A DNA stretch of 64,000 nt from Muribaculaceae bacterium (GCA_022509205.1 JAFLTR010000006.1:1-64000); one strand, 5' to 3'; positions 25,476-35,017 are shown, numbered from the stretch's first letter. Translations and numbers: made by a program. Notes: generated by a model not told the origin, from the letters alone.

Positions 25476-26903
25476 TTATGGTCTGTAGCCCATGAGGGTG
25501 GAGAACCCGATCTGGTCGAATCCACCGGAGTTACCGCTATAATGGCCACCACCTCCGTCGGGCCTTATCCTTGATGCTAATTCATTGATATAAATGGCGG
25601 ATTGTCCGTGAGTATTGGTATAACCTACCCAATAATCCCATCCCGGTCTTACCGTGCCGCGACCAACATTAGAGGGCTCTGTCATTGTACCACCGTCTCC
25701 ATAGGTGTAGGTTTCAAACGGGAATCCGGAATGGTCATATTCGAAATCTGAATTGTAAACACCGGTCTCCTGACTTGAGAAATTCTGCATAGGATCCGGA
25801 TACAATTGCTCTTTTGCCAGATTATACTTGGCTACATATTCAGCAAATGCGATAGCACGATAATCATCGAATGCAAACAGGTCTTCACCCAGGGCACTCC
25901 CCATCTGACAGAAAACACCGAGCACAGCCGCACAAAGAGTGTTGTGTCCCTGATCACGTCCCAGCTCATTTCCCTGTCCGAGCATCTCTTCGGAGTCCGG
26001 GTCTTGATGCAGGTAAGGAACTCCTTTAAAGATATTTCCAGGGCCACCTCCCAAGCCTTTGTAATACATTATCGCCTCATTGATATAATCCTGATTTTCC
26101 GAAACCACACCGATGCCGAGAATAGTAGTCATTGCTGCAAGATCCCAGTTCCACCAGTAGTGTCCTCCACCCGTGTTGTTCTGGAGTTCAAGTTGATCAT
26201 GTGCTAGCCAATAGAAAGACTCGTCAAGCCATTTCACCACTCTGGAGAATTCTTCCGTATCACCCCATTGCTCGTAATCGCGAAGCATTTCAATTGCTAT
26301 GGCTGCCTGATATGGCTGAAAAAGAATCAGTTTTTCATTCGGGTCGATTATTTCTCCCTTTTTATTCACAAGTATACCTTTATTAACAGTTGCCCATTTC
26401 ACGAGTATGTTCTTCGCTGTCTCGGCGGCTGAGGTGTTTCCTTCAAGTTTATAGAGGAGGCTAAGTTGATACGCAGCAGCCGCATCACGCATGAAGTTTG
26501 TGTAGTTGTTGTGGATCCCTTGATACCACAGATCGGCGATACCGGCATCTTCCCAGCGGCCTCCCATCTGCGACCAGTTTCCGGCATCAAGACGTGCCAG
26601 ATATTCCACCGGATTAGCTTCGTAATCAGTCCTGGCATACTGGCTCCCCTTTAGTTTGGTAAGAGCGGATGCGTATGGCTCTTCGCCAAGATGTTGTTTC
26701 ACATAATCAAAGTCTCTCTGAGTATGGAGTAGACAAGGATGATTGAGGGTATAGACCGTGTAGACAGGGTCGTTGTTATGGGCTTCTTTATCGGCCTTCC
26801 ATTGCTCGAAATCTATGGTGGCAGGATCCACTATTTCATTGCAGGAGGCTCCTGCTATTAGAAAAAATACGCCTGAAAGTATGGTTATGATCGATTTTTT
26901 CAT
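25476..26903 (-). CDS. Alginate-lyase-superfamily polysaccharide lyase, lipoprotein (PL38-like?)
   Basis: A 475-residue lipoprotein (lipobox GASC, Cys21) with an (alpha/alpha)-toroid fold of the alginate_lyase superfamily. Landmarks are LHTQRDFDYVKQHLG (a typical N-terminal start), AAAAYQLSLLYKLEGN, and the putative active-site stretch LQNNTGGGHYWWNWDLAA with Asn242/243 and His248. Further on, GNELGRDQGHNTLCAAVLG and GRGTVRPGWDYWVGY complete the cleft. Beta-elimination of a uronic-acid polymer is expected. Family PL38 (glucuronan or alginate lyases) is my best guess from these motifs, but the CAZy family and substrate are not certain. The downstream GH88 gene agrees with a lyase generating unsaturated ends. 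Confidence 0.78.
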   Translation of the reverse strand: MKKSIITILSGVFFLIAGASCNEIVDPATIDFEQWKADKEAHNNDPVYTVYTLNHPCLLHTQRDFDYVKQHLGEEPYASALTKLKGSQYARTDYEANPVEYLARLDAGNWSQMGGRWEDAGIADLWYQGIHNNYTNFMRDAAAAYQLSLLYKLEGNTSAAETAKNILVKWATVNKGILVNKKGEIIDPNEKLILFQPYQAAIAIEMLRDYEQWGDTEEFSRVVKWLDESFYWLAHDQLELQNNTGGGHYWWNWDLAAMTTILGIGVVSENQDYINEAIMYYKGLGGGPGNIFKGVPYLHQDPDSEEMLGQGNELGRDQGHNTLCAAVLGVFCQMGSALGEDLFAFDDYRAIAFAEYVAKYNLAKEQLYPDPMQNFSSQETGVYNSDFEYDHSGFPFETYTYGDGGTMTEPSNVGRGTVRPGWDYWVGYTNTHGQSAIYINELASRIRPDGGGGHYSGNSGGFDQIGFSTLMGYRP

Positions 26904-26940
26904 TGTTATTGTCTTTTAAGAAATTAAGGGGTTTGGTGCA

Positions 26941-26962
26941 GGGAGGCAATATAGGGCCTCCC
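26941..26962. other. Small hairpin between the lyase and Ig-like genes
   Basis: GGGAGG and CCTCCC form a six-base GC stem around a ten-base loop, followed on the plus strand by TATTTTTTT. Both flanking genes are on the minus strand, where the T run precedes the hairpin. It may stabilise or process the operon mRNA, or terminate antisense transcription. Confidence 0.35.
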
Positions 26963-26969
26963 TATTTTT

Positions 26970-28409
26970 TTAATTTCCGTCAGCTACCTGCTTTTCGGCA
27001 AATTCTATCATGTCTTCAACGCTCTTGAATGTTCGGATCCAATATACTTTGTAAGTGTCTTCTGTGGTAGTGGCCACCGGCATATCTGCCACTTTAAGCT
27101 GGAATGTCTTGAATGACACGTTCCCGCTAAGAGGATACTGAGTGCGTGTAGACCAGTCTACATAAACCAAATAAGAACCGTCTTCAAGCATATAAGGAGT
27201 TCCGGAAGCTTTCTCACCGATGTTACATTGCGGGTTACCACCTCCTGTGCCATTCACGTCAACGACATCAAAAGTGTTTCGTCCGTCAGGAGGGATCGTA
27301 GTGCGGAGAGCTATCACCGGATATTCTCCGAAATTAAAGACTACGGGATTATTGTCGTTGCAATCAATCTTTATGTCAGCCCTATAGTTGGAACCTGACA
27401 CTACCATGTGATTGATCAGATAATCCTCTGTGTATTCGATAGTGGTTCCGGCAGTGGCTGCAATCCAGCGTGTAAAACGGTTTGACGGATCCCAGATATG
27501 CAGACCGGGAGTGACAGTGATATTTATACTTGCATCATTACCGTTAGGACATACTCCGGTGAGGGTGACTGTTCCAAATCCTGTGGGAATCACATGCCCA
27601 CCCTTGCCTACATAAGCCACTGACTCGTCGCTTGATTCCCATTCAACAGTGGCAGGATTACCATAAGCCGGATAATAGGCAACATCAAGGTCAAATGGTT
27701 TTTCAAGACAGATAAGTTCGGTGTAAGGGGATATTACAATAGACTCCACGTCGGCTGAAGGAGAAACTGTCAATTCGAATTTTGCAACTTTCCCGGTAGC
27801 GTCGGGAGCCAGAGTCTTCGCGATAATCACAGCAGAACCGACTTCACCACACACTACATTTCCTTCCTTATCCACTGTGGCTATCTTCGGGTTGGACGTA
27901 GACCATTCCACAAAATTATAAGTGCTGTTTTCCGGATAATGCAATGTGGTAAGCTGGAATTCATCACCCATATAATGGAATTCCGGAAGTTCTTTCACTC
28001 CGGTGATCGTTATGCTTTCAGTATAGACCACATTTTCTATAACATTAACAGTGAGTCTTGCTGTTGCTCCAAACCCTACGGAAGGCATGGCAGACACTAC
28101 GGCTTCACCGATTCCTACGCAATGAAGGATCCCATATTGGTCGACATAGGCCACACTCTCATCCGTGGTGGCATAAATAACGTCATCTTCCAGCTTATCA
28201 GGGTCAGCCGACATCTTCAGCGAAAGAGTCGTGCCAAGGCCCATTGGTAAAATCCCTTCATAGTCGAATGTGATGGCTCCTATCACCTCGGCTTCCGGAT
28301 GATTCAGATCATAGATCTTTTCATCATCACAGGAAGTGAAGACCGAGATAGCCGTCAACAATGCTCCGCAAGCCGTGATAGATTTATATAATGATTTCAT
28401 AGATTTCAT
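26970..28409 (-). CDS. Ig-like (BIG2) surface lipoprotein, probable glycan-binding protein
   Basis: A 479-residue lipoprotein (FTSC lipobox, Cys27) encoded right after susD, the usual place for SusE/SusF-like surface glycan-binding proteins. It contains three bacterial Ig-like group 2 repeats, each ending in the typical pattern: DESVAYVDQYGILHCVGIGEAVVSA, NPKIATVDKEGNVVCGEVGSAVIIA and DESVAYVGKGGHVIPTGFGTVTLTG (about residues 45-300). The C-terminal 180 residues start at LHIWDPSNRFTRWIA and form a separate beta-rich domain, likely the carbohydrate-binding end, held away from the membrane by the Ig stalk. Glycan binding is inferred from position. Confidence 0.78.
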   Translation of the reverse strand: MKSMKSLYKSITACGALLTAISVFTSCDDEKIYDLNHPEAEVIGAITFDYEGILPMGLGTTLSLKMSADPDKLEDDVIYATTDESVAYVDQYGILHCVGIGEAVVSAMPSVGFGATARLTVNVIENVVYTESITITGVKELPEFHYMGDEFQLTTLHYPENSTYNFVEWSTSNPKIATVDKEGNVVCGEVGSAVIIAKTLAPDATGKVAKFELTVSPSADVESIVISPYTELICLEKPFDLDVAYYPAYGNPATVEWESSDESVAYVGKGGHVIPTGFGTVTLTGVCPNGNDASINITVTPGLHIWDPSNRFTRWIAATAGTTIEYTEDYLINHMVVSGSNYRADIKIDCNDNNPVVFNFGEYPVIALRTTIPPDGRNTFDVVDVNGTGGGNPQCNIGEKASGTPYMLEDGSYLVYVDWSTRTQYPLSGNVSFKTFQLKVADMPVATTTEDTYKVYWIRTFKSVEDMIEFAEKQVADGN

Positions 28410-28441
28410 TTTTTAAGTTTTCCACAATCAGATATCCAAAT

Positions 28442-30172
28442 TTACCAGCCCGGGTTCTGTCCGAGGTTAGGATTGAGCTGCAACTGGTCGGAAGGCAAGG
28501 GATAAAGATAGTTTTTTTGTTGCCATTGTCTGTTCCTCTCATAAATCACCTGACCGTTTGAATTGAGCGGCAGAGTGTTTTGAATCCATTCACGTGCATA
28601 TTCTCCTGAGAAAGTCACTCCGCAAAGATCCATAGGCATTTCGGTTTCGGCTGTTTTCCATCGTTTGAGGTCGTCAATACGGAATCCTTCGTTGAAGAGC
28701 TCGATAGTGCGTTCGCGACGGATTTCAGTACGCATGTCAAGATTATTTCCCGAAATGAAAGCATTTGTAATGTCGGGCATCTGGGGATTCACTCTTTTGC
28801 GGGTGCGGTTGATTGTTCTGGCGAGATCTTCATCGCTGATCTGCCCGTCTCTTTCATAAGCGGCCTCAGCGTAATTAAGGAGCACCTCGGCATAGCGTAT
28901 GATCGGATAATCGTAGCTCTCATAATTGGTGGTAACCTGACGTTCAGCGGAATATTTGTGGGTGTAATAACCTGTGCCACCGCTCGATGGGATGAAATTG
29001 GTGGTATAGGCATGACCCCGGTCGTTTTCATCCCAACTGGTTCGTGAAGAACCGGCATCATTGTTCCAGAATGTTCCGTGAGGTTGCATGAGGATATTGC
29101 TCATACGGTTGTCACGGTTTTTCCATTCGGAATCCATCGTGGTATTGGATGAGTCATACTGTTTGGAAGTCTCAATAGGGAGACCGTCTTGACAGAGGAA
29201 AAGGTCGACAAACTTCCGGGTGGCCATCTGCGCGTTTGCGAATGTTTCCTTAGTGATATTACGGTTAATGGGGTTTTCTGCGTTGTAACATCTCGAGAAG
29301 ATAAATTCTTTATTTGCGCTTTTGGTTGCTCCGGCCGGATTGCAGGGTGCATCCTCCAGAATAAAGAGGTAGCGGTAGCTCTCCGTGCCCAAAGAAGCGT
29401 TGTAGAAGAGCGAGAATTTTCCTATAATCTCGTTGGCTGCATCCATTGCCTCAGTATAGAGAGTGTTGGCTGCAGTTATATTGTTCTTATGGAATTTCTG
29501 CCAGGAAGCCTCATAAAGAGCTACACGGCTCAAGAAAGCCCGGGCAGCCTCTTTGCTCACTCTCCCTTCTTCGAGTTCATTGAGTGGCTTTAGATATCCG
29601 GCTGCATTGTGAAGGTCGTTGATGATGAAATTTGCTACGTCAAGCCGGTCGTCTCTCTTGGCGTAAAGCAGGGGATCGTCGGTGTCGAGAACATGGTCTA
29701 CTATAATGGCGTCGCCATAGATTGTCAGGAGTTCATAATAGACGTATGCCCTGAAGAAATAGGCTTCTCCGAGTGGCTGGGTGATATCGCTTAGGGAGCC
29801 TGTGTATTCCTCGGCGCGGCTGATAAGGATATTACACCTGCGGATATGGGAATAGAAACTGTTATAGTTTCCGGTAGACAGGGATGAACCCGCCGGCACA
29901 ACGTTCTGACCGTTGGAGAATGTGTTGTATCCTCCTTTATCACATAGAATATCGCTGCGTTTGTCGCCATGAGGACCTGCGCTATACACTATCTCGTTAT
30001 AGGAATTGGTCCATCCATACATCTGATTGGCAAACGACTGAAAGTCGCCCGGTTTGTCCCAGAGATTTGCATCACTGAGCTGATCTTTCGGCTCAAGATC
30101 GAGACAGGATGTGGCAAGAAAGGTGAATGCCGCAAGTGATGTGTATATTATTTTCTTATTCATGAGCTTCAT
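28442..30172 (-). CDS. susD: SusD/RagB family nutrient-binding outer-membrane lipoprotein
   Basis: A 576-residue lipoprotein with the SusD start TSCLDLEPKDQLSDANLW and lipobox Cys23. The TPR-like helical core shows QPLGEAYFFRAYVYYELLTIYGD, the very typical helix 'AEAYFLRAYYYF'. The C-terminal family signature is PIIRYAEVLLNYAEAAYERDG, followed by MRTEIRRERTIELFNEGFRIDDLKRW and a final YLYPLPSDQLQLNPNLGQNPGW. SusD proteins sit as a lid on the SusC barrel and capture oligosaccharides. The start lies four bases after the susC stop, so the pair is translated together. The substrate is not shown by SusD itself. Confidence 0.95.
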   Translation of the reverse strand: MKLMNKKIIYTSLAAFTFLATSCLDLEPKDQLSDANLWDKPGDFQSFANQMYGWTNSYNEIVYSAGPHGDKRSDILCDKGGYNTFSNGQNVVPAGSSLSTGNYNSFYSHIRRCNILISRAEEYTGSLSDITQPLGEAYFFRAYVYYELLTIYGDAIIVDHVLDTDDPLLYAKRDDRLDVANFIINDLHNAAGYLKPLNELEEGRVSKEAARAFLSRVALYEASWQKFHKNNITAANTLYTEAMDAANEIIGKFSLFYNASLGTESYRYLFILEDAPCNPAGATKSANKEFIFSRCYNAENPINRNITKETFANAQMATRKFVDLFLCQDGLPIETSKQYDSSNTTMDSEWKNRDNRMSNILMQPHGTFWNNDAGSSRTSWDENDRGHAYTTNFIPSSGGTGYYTHKYSAERQVTTNYESYDYPIIRYAEVLLNYAEAAYERDGQISDEDLARTINRTRKRVNPQMPDITNAFISGNNLDMRTEIRRERTIELFNEGFRIDDLKRWKTAETEMPMDLCGVTFSGEYAREWIQNTLPLNSNGQVIYERNRQWQQKNYLYPLPSDQLQLNPNLGQNPGW

Positions 30173-30176
30173 TGTA

Positions 30177-33100
30177 TTAGAAAGTTATGTTAAGACCAAA
30201 AGTGACACTTCTTACGAAAGGATAACGAGAGGCTGCAGTCACAGTGCGTTTGGCTTCCGGATCCCAGCCGTCGTGGATCCTGCTCCATTCCCAAAGGTCT
30301 GTGCCGGTGACATAGACTCTCACCTGAGAGATGATTGTCTTCTTTAAAATAGATGTCGGGAGCGAGTAGCCCAATGTGACATTTTTTAGCCTGATATATG
30401 AGCCGTCACTCACAGACCATGATGAGCACTGATAGTTGTATGCGTTGATATCATTCTGGTTTGTCAAAGTGGGATAGAATCCGTCGGGATTTTCCGGACT
30501 CCATACATTACCGATCCATTGGTTGGAAGAATTTTGATAGACTGCTCGCATCGGGCAAGCCCATGGGTCGTAGCCACCTCCGCTTTCACTTCTCCATACC
30601 GTGCGCTTGGCTGCTCCCTGGAATGAGAAGTTAAGGTCGAAATTGTTCCAACTGACTCCTCCACCGAATGAAAATTGGATTTTCGGATCATCTGTGCCGA
30701 GGTAGACAAGGTCGTTTTCATCGAGCACACCGTCTCCATTTACATCCTCAAACATATTGTCTCCGACGCGAATGAGGTTTAAGACACCGTTCATGGAATA
30801 TTTATCTCTGTAACGGTCTTTGTAAAGTTCGAGCTGCTCCTCATTCTGAACCTTTCCGGCATACCTGAGACCGAATACCGAATTAAGAGGATATCCTTCT
30901 CGGTCGCTCCTTACACCGGCCTGGATCACACCGTCGCCACCATTGTCAAGGAGTTTATTATCTGCGTAGGTGAAAGTGCCTGTAATATTATAGTTCACCT
31001 TTCCTATCCGGTCGTTCCATGTGATCTGGCCCTCATAACCCCATGCCTTAAATTTACCATAGTTGGCCGTTGGAGCCCTGTCGCCAAGGATACCCGGATA
31101 TGTCACGTCGATAAGCATATTGCCTGTGCGTTTCCAGAAAGCTTCTACTGTAGCGGAAAGACGGTTCTGTAGGAAAATAAAATCTGCACCGATGTTATAG
31201 TTGTGCACCCTCTCCCAGGTTCTATCGGTGCTTGCAAGTTTCCCGTTTGTGTCAAGATAAGAGAGAAGCGAATTACCTACAAGCACACCGTCGCCTTGGT
31301 GGAAGTTATAAAGCACTACTCCCGAATATCTGTCGATACCGTTCTGGTTACCTACATTACCATAAGAAAGACGCAATTTGAATTCATCCCACCATTCGCG
31401 AGTGGCTTCCATGAATTTCTCTTGGGTGATACGCCATCCGGCTGAGGCACCCCAGAAAAATGCCCATCTGTTCTTGGCCTGGAATTTAGAGCTGCCGTCA
31501 TAACGTGCCTGAGCTTCGAAGAGATATTTGCTGTCGTAGTTATAGTTTGCTCTACCATACCATGATAGTATAGCTTCGTCCCATTTAGATACATTTGACA
31601 AAGAAACGGTTCCCGAGCCATTGATCACGTCGAGTTCAGGCTGAATATCCAGTGCTTCTGTGGCGGTATAATCATAATCCTTATAGTTATACTGCACACC
31701 GGCCATCAATTTCACATCATGAAGATTGCGGAAAGTATGGTTCCAGTCCAAGAATGCCTGCACTGAATAGAAATTTGTGCGCGATGACGATTTGGTATAG
31801 GAAGTCTTGCTCTGTTCGGGGGATTGAAGCACTACATCCGTGCCTGCGTAGTTATAAAAATCTATCTGCTTAGTCTTAACATCGCGAGAAGCATTCGATG
31901 TGTTGTAACCTAAAGTTACATTTGCGTTGAAACCGGGAAGAATATTATAGACAAAGGCTTCGGAAATATTGATGGCACTCACCTTCAGAAAGTTTTCTCC
32001 ACCCAGTTCGGCCACCCAGTTGGGCGTGGTCCATGTGCCCCATCCGTAAGGTTTTCCATCTATCGTGGAGGCCGGCAATCCGGGTTGAGCCTGTGAAGCA
32101 TTAAGTGCTTGTCCTATCTGTGAAGGGGCCACTTGATCCTGACGGTTGTAGGCTATCACAGATGTCAGATGAAGTTTTTCCGTCAAATCAAATGTATTGC
32201 TGAGACGAAGATTGTAGCGTTTGTTGTCGTTCTTACCCCATCGGAGATTGGATCCGTCATACATGAACCCTGCCGAGAGACGGAAAGTGGCACCTTGTTT
32301 ACCTCCGGATATCGACAGTTCATGGGAAGTAGAAACTGCGTCACCCCACATGATGTCGTTCCAGTTGTTGTCGAAAAACACAAAATCGGCCACATCCGTA
32401 AATCCGGATCCGTTATATGGGTTGGGAGTATGGTTAAGGTCAATATATTGGTTTCTGTATTTCTGAGCTAAACGGGCATAGCGGATCCATGTGTCGTCTT
32501 CGCCGTAGCCGTCGTTGGTGCGTGCTTGGATCACAGCGTCGCTCCATTCGTCAAGGGTCATAAGATTGGCCTTAAGTCCGGGATGTTTGGTAGTCACCGA
32601 ACCGTCGTAGGTTACTTTCAATTGAGTGTCTTTTGCTTTCTTGGTAGTCACCAGAACCACACCGCCTGCAGCCTTCGATCCGTAGATAGAAGCGGCCGCA
32701 TCCTTTAGGAAGTTGATGGATTCGATATCAGCCGGAGAGATCAGACGGAGGTCGTTGACACTTTCATATTCCACACCGTCAATAATAACAAGAGGCTCGG
32801 ATGAATTTTTGGAAACTGCACCACGCAAGGACATTGACCAAGATTCGTCACCGGGAGCTGAAGAACCGCGGGTAATGATCACACCGGGCACTTGCCCCTG
32901 AAGTGCCTGTACCGGACTGGAAAGGTTTCCTTTCTCCTGGAGTGCCTTTTCTCCCACCGCGGTGACAGCACCGGTCATGGTTGCCTTCTTCTGAGTACCA
33001 TATCCCACTACTACCACCTCTTCAAGAGTTTCGTTGTCCTCTTTCATAGTGACGTTAATAGTAGAGCCTTCCACCTTAATTTCCATATTGTTGTAACCTA

Positions 33101-33392
33101 CGTAACGGAAAACCAGGATGGAACCCATTTCAGCTTTAATCGAGTAATGACCGTCGATATCTGTAACAGTACCAACGCTTGTACCTTTCACCATCACGGT
33201 AGCTCCTATAAGAGGTTCCCCGGCGGCATCAACCACCTCTCCGGAAACCGTTACGGCACCTGCAGATCCTGCCGATGTCTGAGCCACAATTTTCAGAGGA
33301 GCGATCAATGATATGGTCGTCACTATCAGGCAACATAGCAACAACCTCTTCCGGAGCGATTTTTCAAAAAATCTTTTGTTCATGTATATCAT
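30177..33392 (-). CDS. susC: SusC/RagA family TonB-linked outer-membrane transporter
   Basis: A 1071-residue SusC-type porin. After a signal peptide ending near LKIVAQ comes the carboxypeptidase-regulatory-like domain (VSGEVVDAAGEPLIGATVMVKGTSVGTVTD, about residues 48-125), with the family end EEVVVVGYGTQKKATMTGAV. The plug follows (SSPVQALQGQVPGVIITRGSS, MSLRGAVSKNSSEPLVIIDGV, SINFLKDAAASIYGSKAAGGVVLVTTK), and then the barrel, ending VTFGLNITF. There is no N-terminal STN signalling domain, so it is not built for classical FecA-type signalling. The Met four codons in (33383) is an equally good start. It imports oligosaccharides with the downstream SusD. Confidence 0.95.
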   Translation of the reverse strand: MIYMNKRFFEKSLRKRLLLCCLIVTTISLIAPLKIVAQTSAGSAGAVTVSGEVVDAAGEPLIGATVMVKGTSVGTVTDIDGHYSIKAEMGSILVFRYVGYNNMEIKVEGSTINVTMKEDNETLEEVVVVGYGTQKKATMTGAVTAVGEKALQEKGNLSSPVQALQGQVPGVIITRGSSAPGDESWSMSLRGAVSKNSSEPLVIIDGVEYESVNDLRLISPADIESINFLKDAAASIYGSKAAGGVVLVTTKKAKDTQLKVTYDGSVTTKHPGLKANLMTLDEWSDAVIQARTNDGYGEDDTWIRYARLAQKYRNQYIDLNHTPNPYNGSGFTDVADFVFFDNNWNDIMWGDAVSTSHELSISGGKQGATFRLSAGFMYDGSNLRWGKNDNKRYNLRLSNTFDLTEKLHLTSVIAYNRQDQVAPSQIGQALNASQAQPGLPASTIDGKPYGWGTWTTPNWVAELGGENFLKVSAINISEAFVYNILPGFNANVTLGYNTSNASRDVKTKQIDFYNYAGTDVVLQSPEQSKTSYTKSSSRTNFYSVQAFLDWNHTFRNLHDVKLMAGVQYNYKDYDYTATEALDIQPELDVINGSGTVSLSNVSKWDEAILSWYGRANYNYDSKYLFEAQARYDGSSKFQAKNRWAFFWGASAGWRITQEKFMEATREWWDEFKLRLSYGNVGNQNGIDRYSGVVLYNFHQGDGVLVGNSLLSYLDTNGKLASTDRTWERVHNYNIGADFIFLQNRLSATVEAFWKRTGNMLIDVTYPGILGDRAPTANYGKFKAWGYEGQITWNDRIGKVNYNITGTFTYADNKLLDNGGDGVIQAGVRSDREGYPLNSVFGLRYAGKVQNEEQLELYKDRYRDKYSMNGVLNLIRVGDNMFEDVNGDGVLDENDLVYLGTDDPKIQFSFGGGVSWNNFDLNFSFQGAAKRTVWRSESGGGYDPWACPMRAVYQNSSNQWIGNVWSPENPDGFYPTLTNQNDINAYNYQCSSWSVSDGSYIRLKNVTLGYSLPTSILKKTIISQVRVYVTGTDLWEWSRIHDGWDPEAKRTVTAASRYPFVRSVTFGLNITF

Positions 33393-33446
33393 CGATTTTA
33401 AGTATTATGCGTTTATTCAATTTTGTTATACCCATTGCTGTTAACG

Positions 33447-33965
33447 TCACGCAATGGCAGAAATATAATTCCTCACATCGTGACGACCCATCCTCAGATG
33501 ATTTTCCACCGTTCTGAAAGAAAGGGAAAGACGCTCTGCGATCTCAGCCACATTGAGATCTTCAAAACGGCTCATGGTATATATTATGCGACGCTGTTTA
33601 GGCAAGGTTGAAACTTTCCGGAGTTCCATTTCTGCAATCTGTCTTGCCGACACTTCTGCGTCGGGCGTTGAGGTTGCTGCATATTCGTTGGCATACTGCA
33701 ATTCCTCTGAAGCTCCTTTCCTTATATAAAGGGCTCTCAGATAGTCGTTGATAAGATTGGTTGCAACCCTGAAGATATAGCTTCGGGCTGTATCGGGGGA
33801 GAGTTCCACTTCTGATTCAAGGATGCGCAACCATACATCCTGGGCTAGATTCTCAGCATCCTCGTGATTGTTGATCCTTGAAGATATATAGTTGAGGATT
33901 CTTTCTGAATATTGCCTGAAGAGAGAGTCAACTACATCGAAACGGTTGTGGCTTTCGTTTTTCAT
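33447..33965 (-). CDS. FecI-like ECF sigma factor of the polysaccharide-utilisation locus
   Basis: A 172-residue ECF sigma factor. Region 2 reads NHEDAENLAQDVWLRILESEVELSPDTARSYIFRVATNLINDYLR. Region 4 reads LPKQRRIIYTMSRFEDLNVAEIAERLSLSFRTVENHLRMGRHDVRNYI, the Bacteroidetes type with RTVENHL. It lies 54 bases before susC on the same strand and should direct transcription of the locus. In the usual arrangement a FecR-type anti-sigma gene sits between sigma and susC. None is present here, and the SusC has no STN domain, so this factor must be controlled in some other way. Confidence 0.92.
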   Translation of the reverse strand: MKNESHNRFDVVDSLFRQYSERILNYISSRINNHEDAENLAQDVWLRILESEVELSPDTARSYIFRVATNLINDYLRALYIRKGASEELQYANEYAATSTPDAEVSARQIAEMELRKVSTLPKQRRIIYTMSRFEDLNVAEIAERLSLSFRTVENHLRMGRHDVRNYISAIA

Positions 33966-34036
33966 GTTTGGTATTCGGTTAAAAATTTGCCTTTCAATTT
34001 ATCCCGGCTTTCAGCCGTGTGAAAATTTTCTACAAA

Positions 34037-34066
34037 CAAAATTATAAAGCTGCCTGTCAAATCAAA
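34037..34066 (-). promoter_or_regulatory. Putative Bacteroidetes promoter of the sigma-susC locus
   Basis: Read on the minus strand, TTTG (34063-34066), 18 bases, then TAATTTTG (34037-34044) matches the -33/-7 pattern TTTG-N19-TAnnTTTG within one base of spacing. Transcription would begin near 34030, about 65 bases before the sigma-factor ATG. Confidence 0.55.
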
Positions 34067-34985
34067 AATATTTTTCCTTTGATTTGGTATCTTTCTATAA
34101 ATTAGGACAAGTCTCTTTCTTACTAGCTATAAATCAAATGTTTAAGAAATTGAGATTTATAGTATCATAAAAATTTGAGACTAAATAATTTAAATTTAAC
34201 AATTATTTTCCCAAAACACCGGGAAGCTGAAAAAGAGTCAATAGAAAAATTTCTTGGACAAAAGATGATGAGAATCCAATTATAAGATTGTAGAAGGAGG
34301 TTATGTTACTGAGAAGATTTGTTGAATCTTTACCTAATTTCATAAAAAATATTTTCAGGACTGGCAGGCTAATCAAGAAAGAAAAGACGATGAGGGGTAT
34401 GACCTAATGGATAATTTCGCCAAACAAATCAATGATTCTAATGCTATCGGATTCGGCATAAAGAAGAAATAAAGTTATCATTAATTCTATCAAAAACCAA
34501 AAACCTTATCGAAGTCAATAATAAATGCGTACTTCTTAGAAATCAAAGGAAAATTTATCCTAATTCATAACATCTTATAATATCCAAAAACTTCAAGGGT
34601 TGGTTAAAATTCCTTTTTTACGACTGTCCAAAATACAGTTTATCAAAGCCAAATCGAAGAAAATTCTTAAACGATTTAGGAAGAATTATCCGACTTTTAA
34701 TCTCGGTAATAGTGATTATTCTCCTCTTTCTTCTCTCTAACGATAACTAACATTTGAGAAAGAAAATTACTGACATGCAACATTCCGACCAATTATTTAA
34801 ATTATTCCCAAAGGAATAAAAGGAATCTAAAATAGGTAGAAGTTTAGGAATCAAATGATAGTAATACCAAATTTTGAAAACAAAAGTATCGATTTAAAAT
34901 TATTATATATTTCTACCATATTTATCATTATTTTCCTACAGCTTTTCAAACTTCCTTTTTGTTTTGTAGTGTAAAACCTTTTTAT
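34067..34985. other. AT-rich gene-poor edge of the accessory island
   Basis: About 0.9 kb of strongly AT-rich DNA with no intact gene. It contains short, repeatedly interrupted reading frames on the plus strand that look like decayed coding DNA (for example a HREAEKESIEKFLG-like phrase near 34220-34260 and the frame annotated separately at 34338-34472). I see no transposase, integrase, tRNA or inverted repeats that would explain the insertion. The 88-codon minus-strand frame at 34851-35117 lies across the promoter and start of the next gene and is not convincing. Confidence 0.5.
34338..34472 (+). pseudogene. C-terminal fragment of a decayed gene
   Basis: A frame open from 34338 to a TAA at 34472 has protein-like composition (FQDWQANQERKDDEGYDLMD, then FAKQINDSNAIGFGIKKK). 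It is preceded in frame by a stop and has no start codon. Other short frames upstream (YKIVEGGYVTEKIC, EKFLGQKMMRI) may belong to the same broken gene in other frames. I do not recognise the family. It is consistent with deletion debris at the island edge. Confidence 0.3.
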
Positions 34986-34993
34986 TACCTTCG
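34963..34993 (+). promoter_or_regulatory. Putative Bacteroidetes promoter of the glycosylase-like/deiminase pair
   Basis: TTTG (34963-34966), exactly 19 bases, then TACCTTCG (34986-34993), one base from TAnnTTTG. Transcription would start near 35000, leaving a leader under 20 bases before the ATG at 35018. This is one of the best-matched promoters in the window and suggests that the two genes are expressed. Confidence 0.6.
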
Positions 34994-35017
34994 CGGCATT
35001 TAACTTAAAATTGAACC

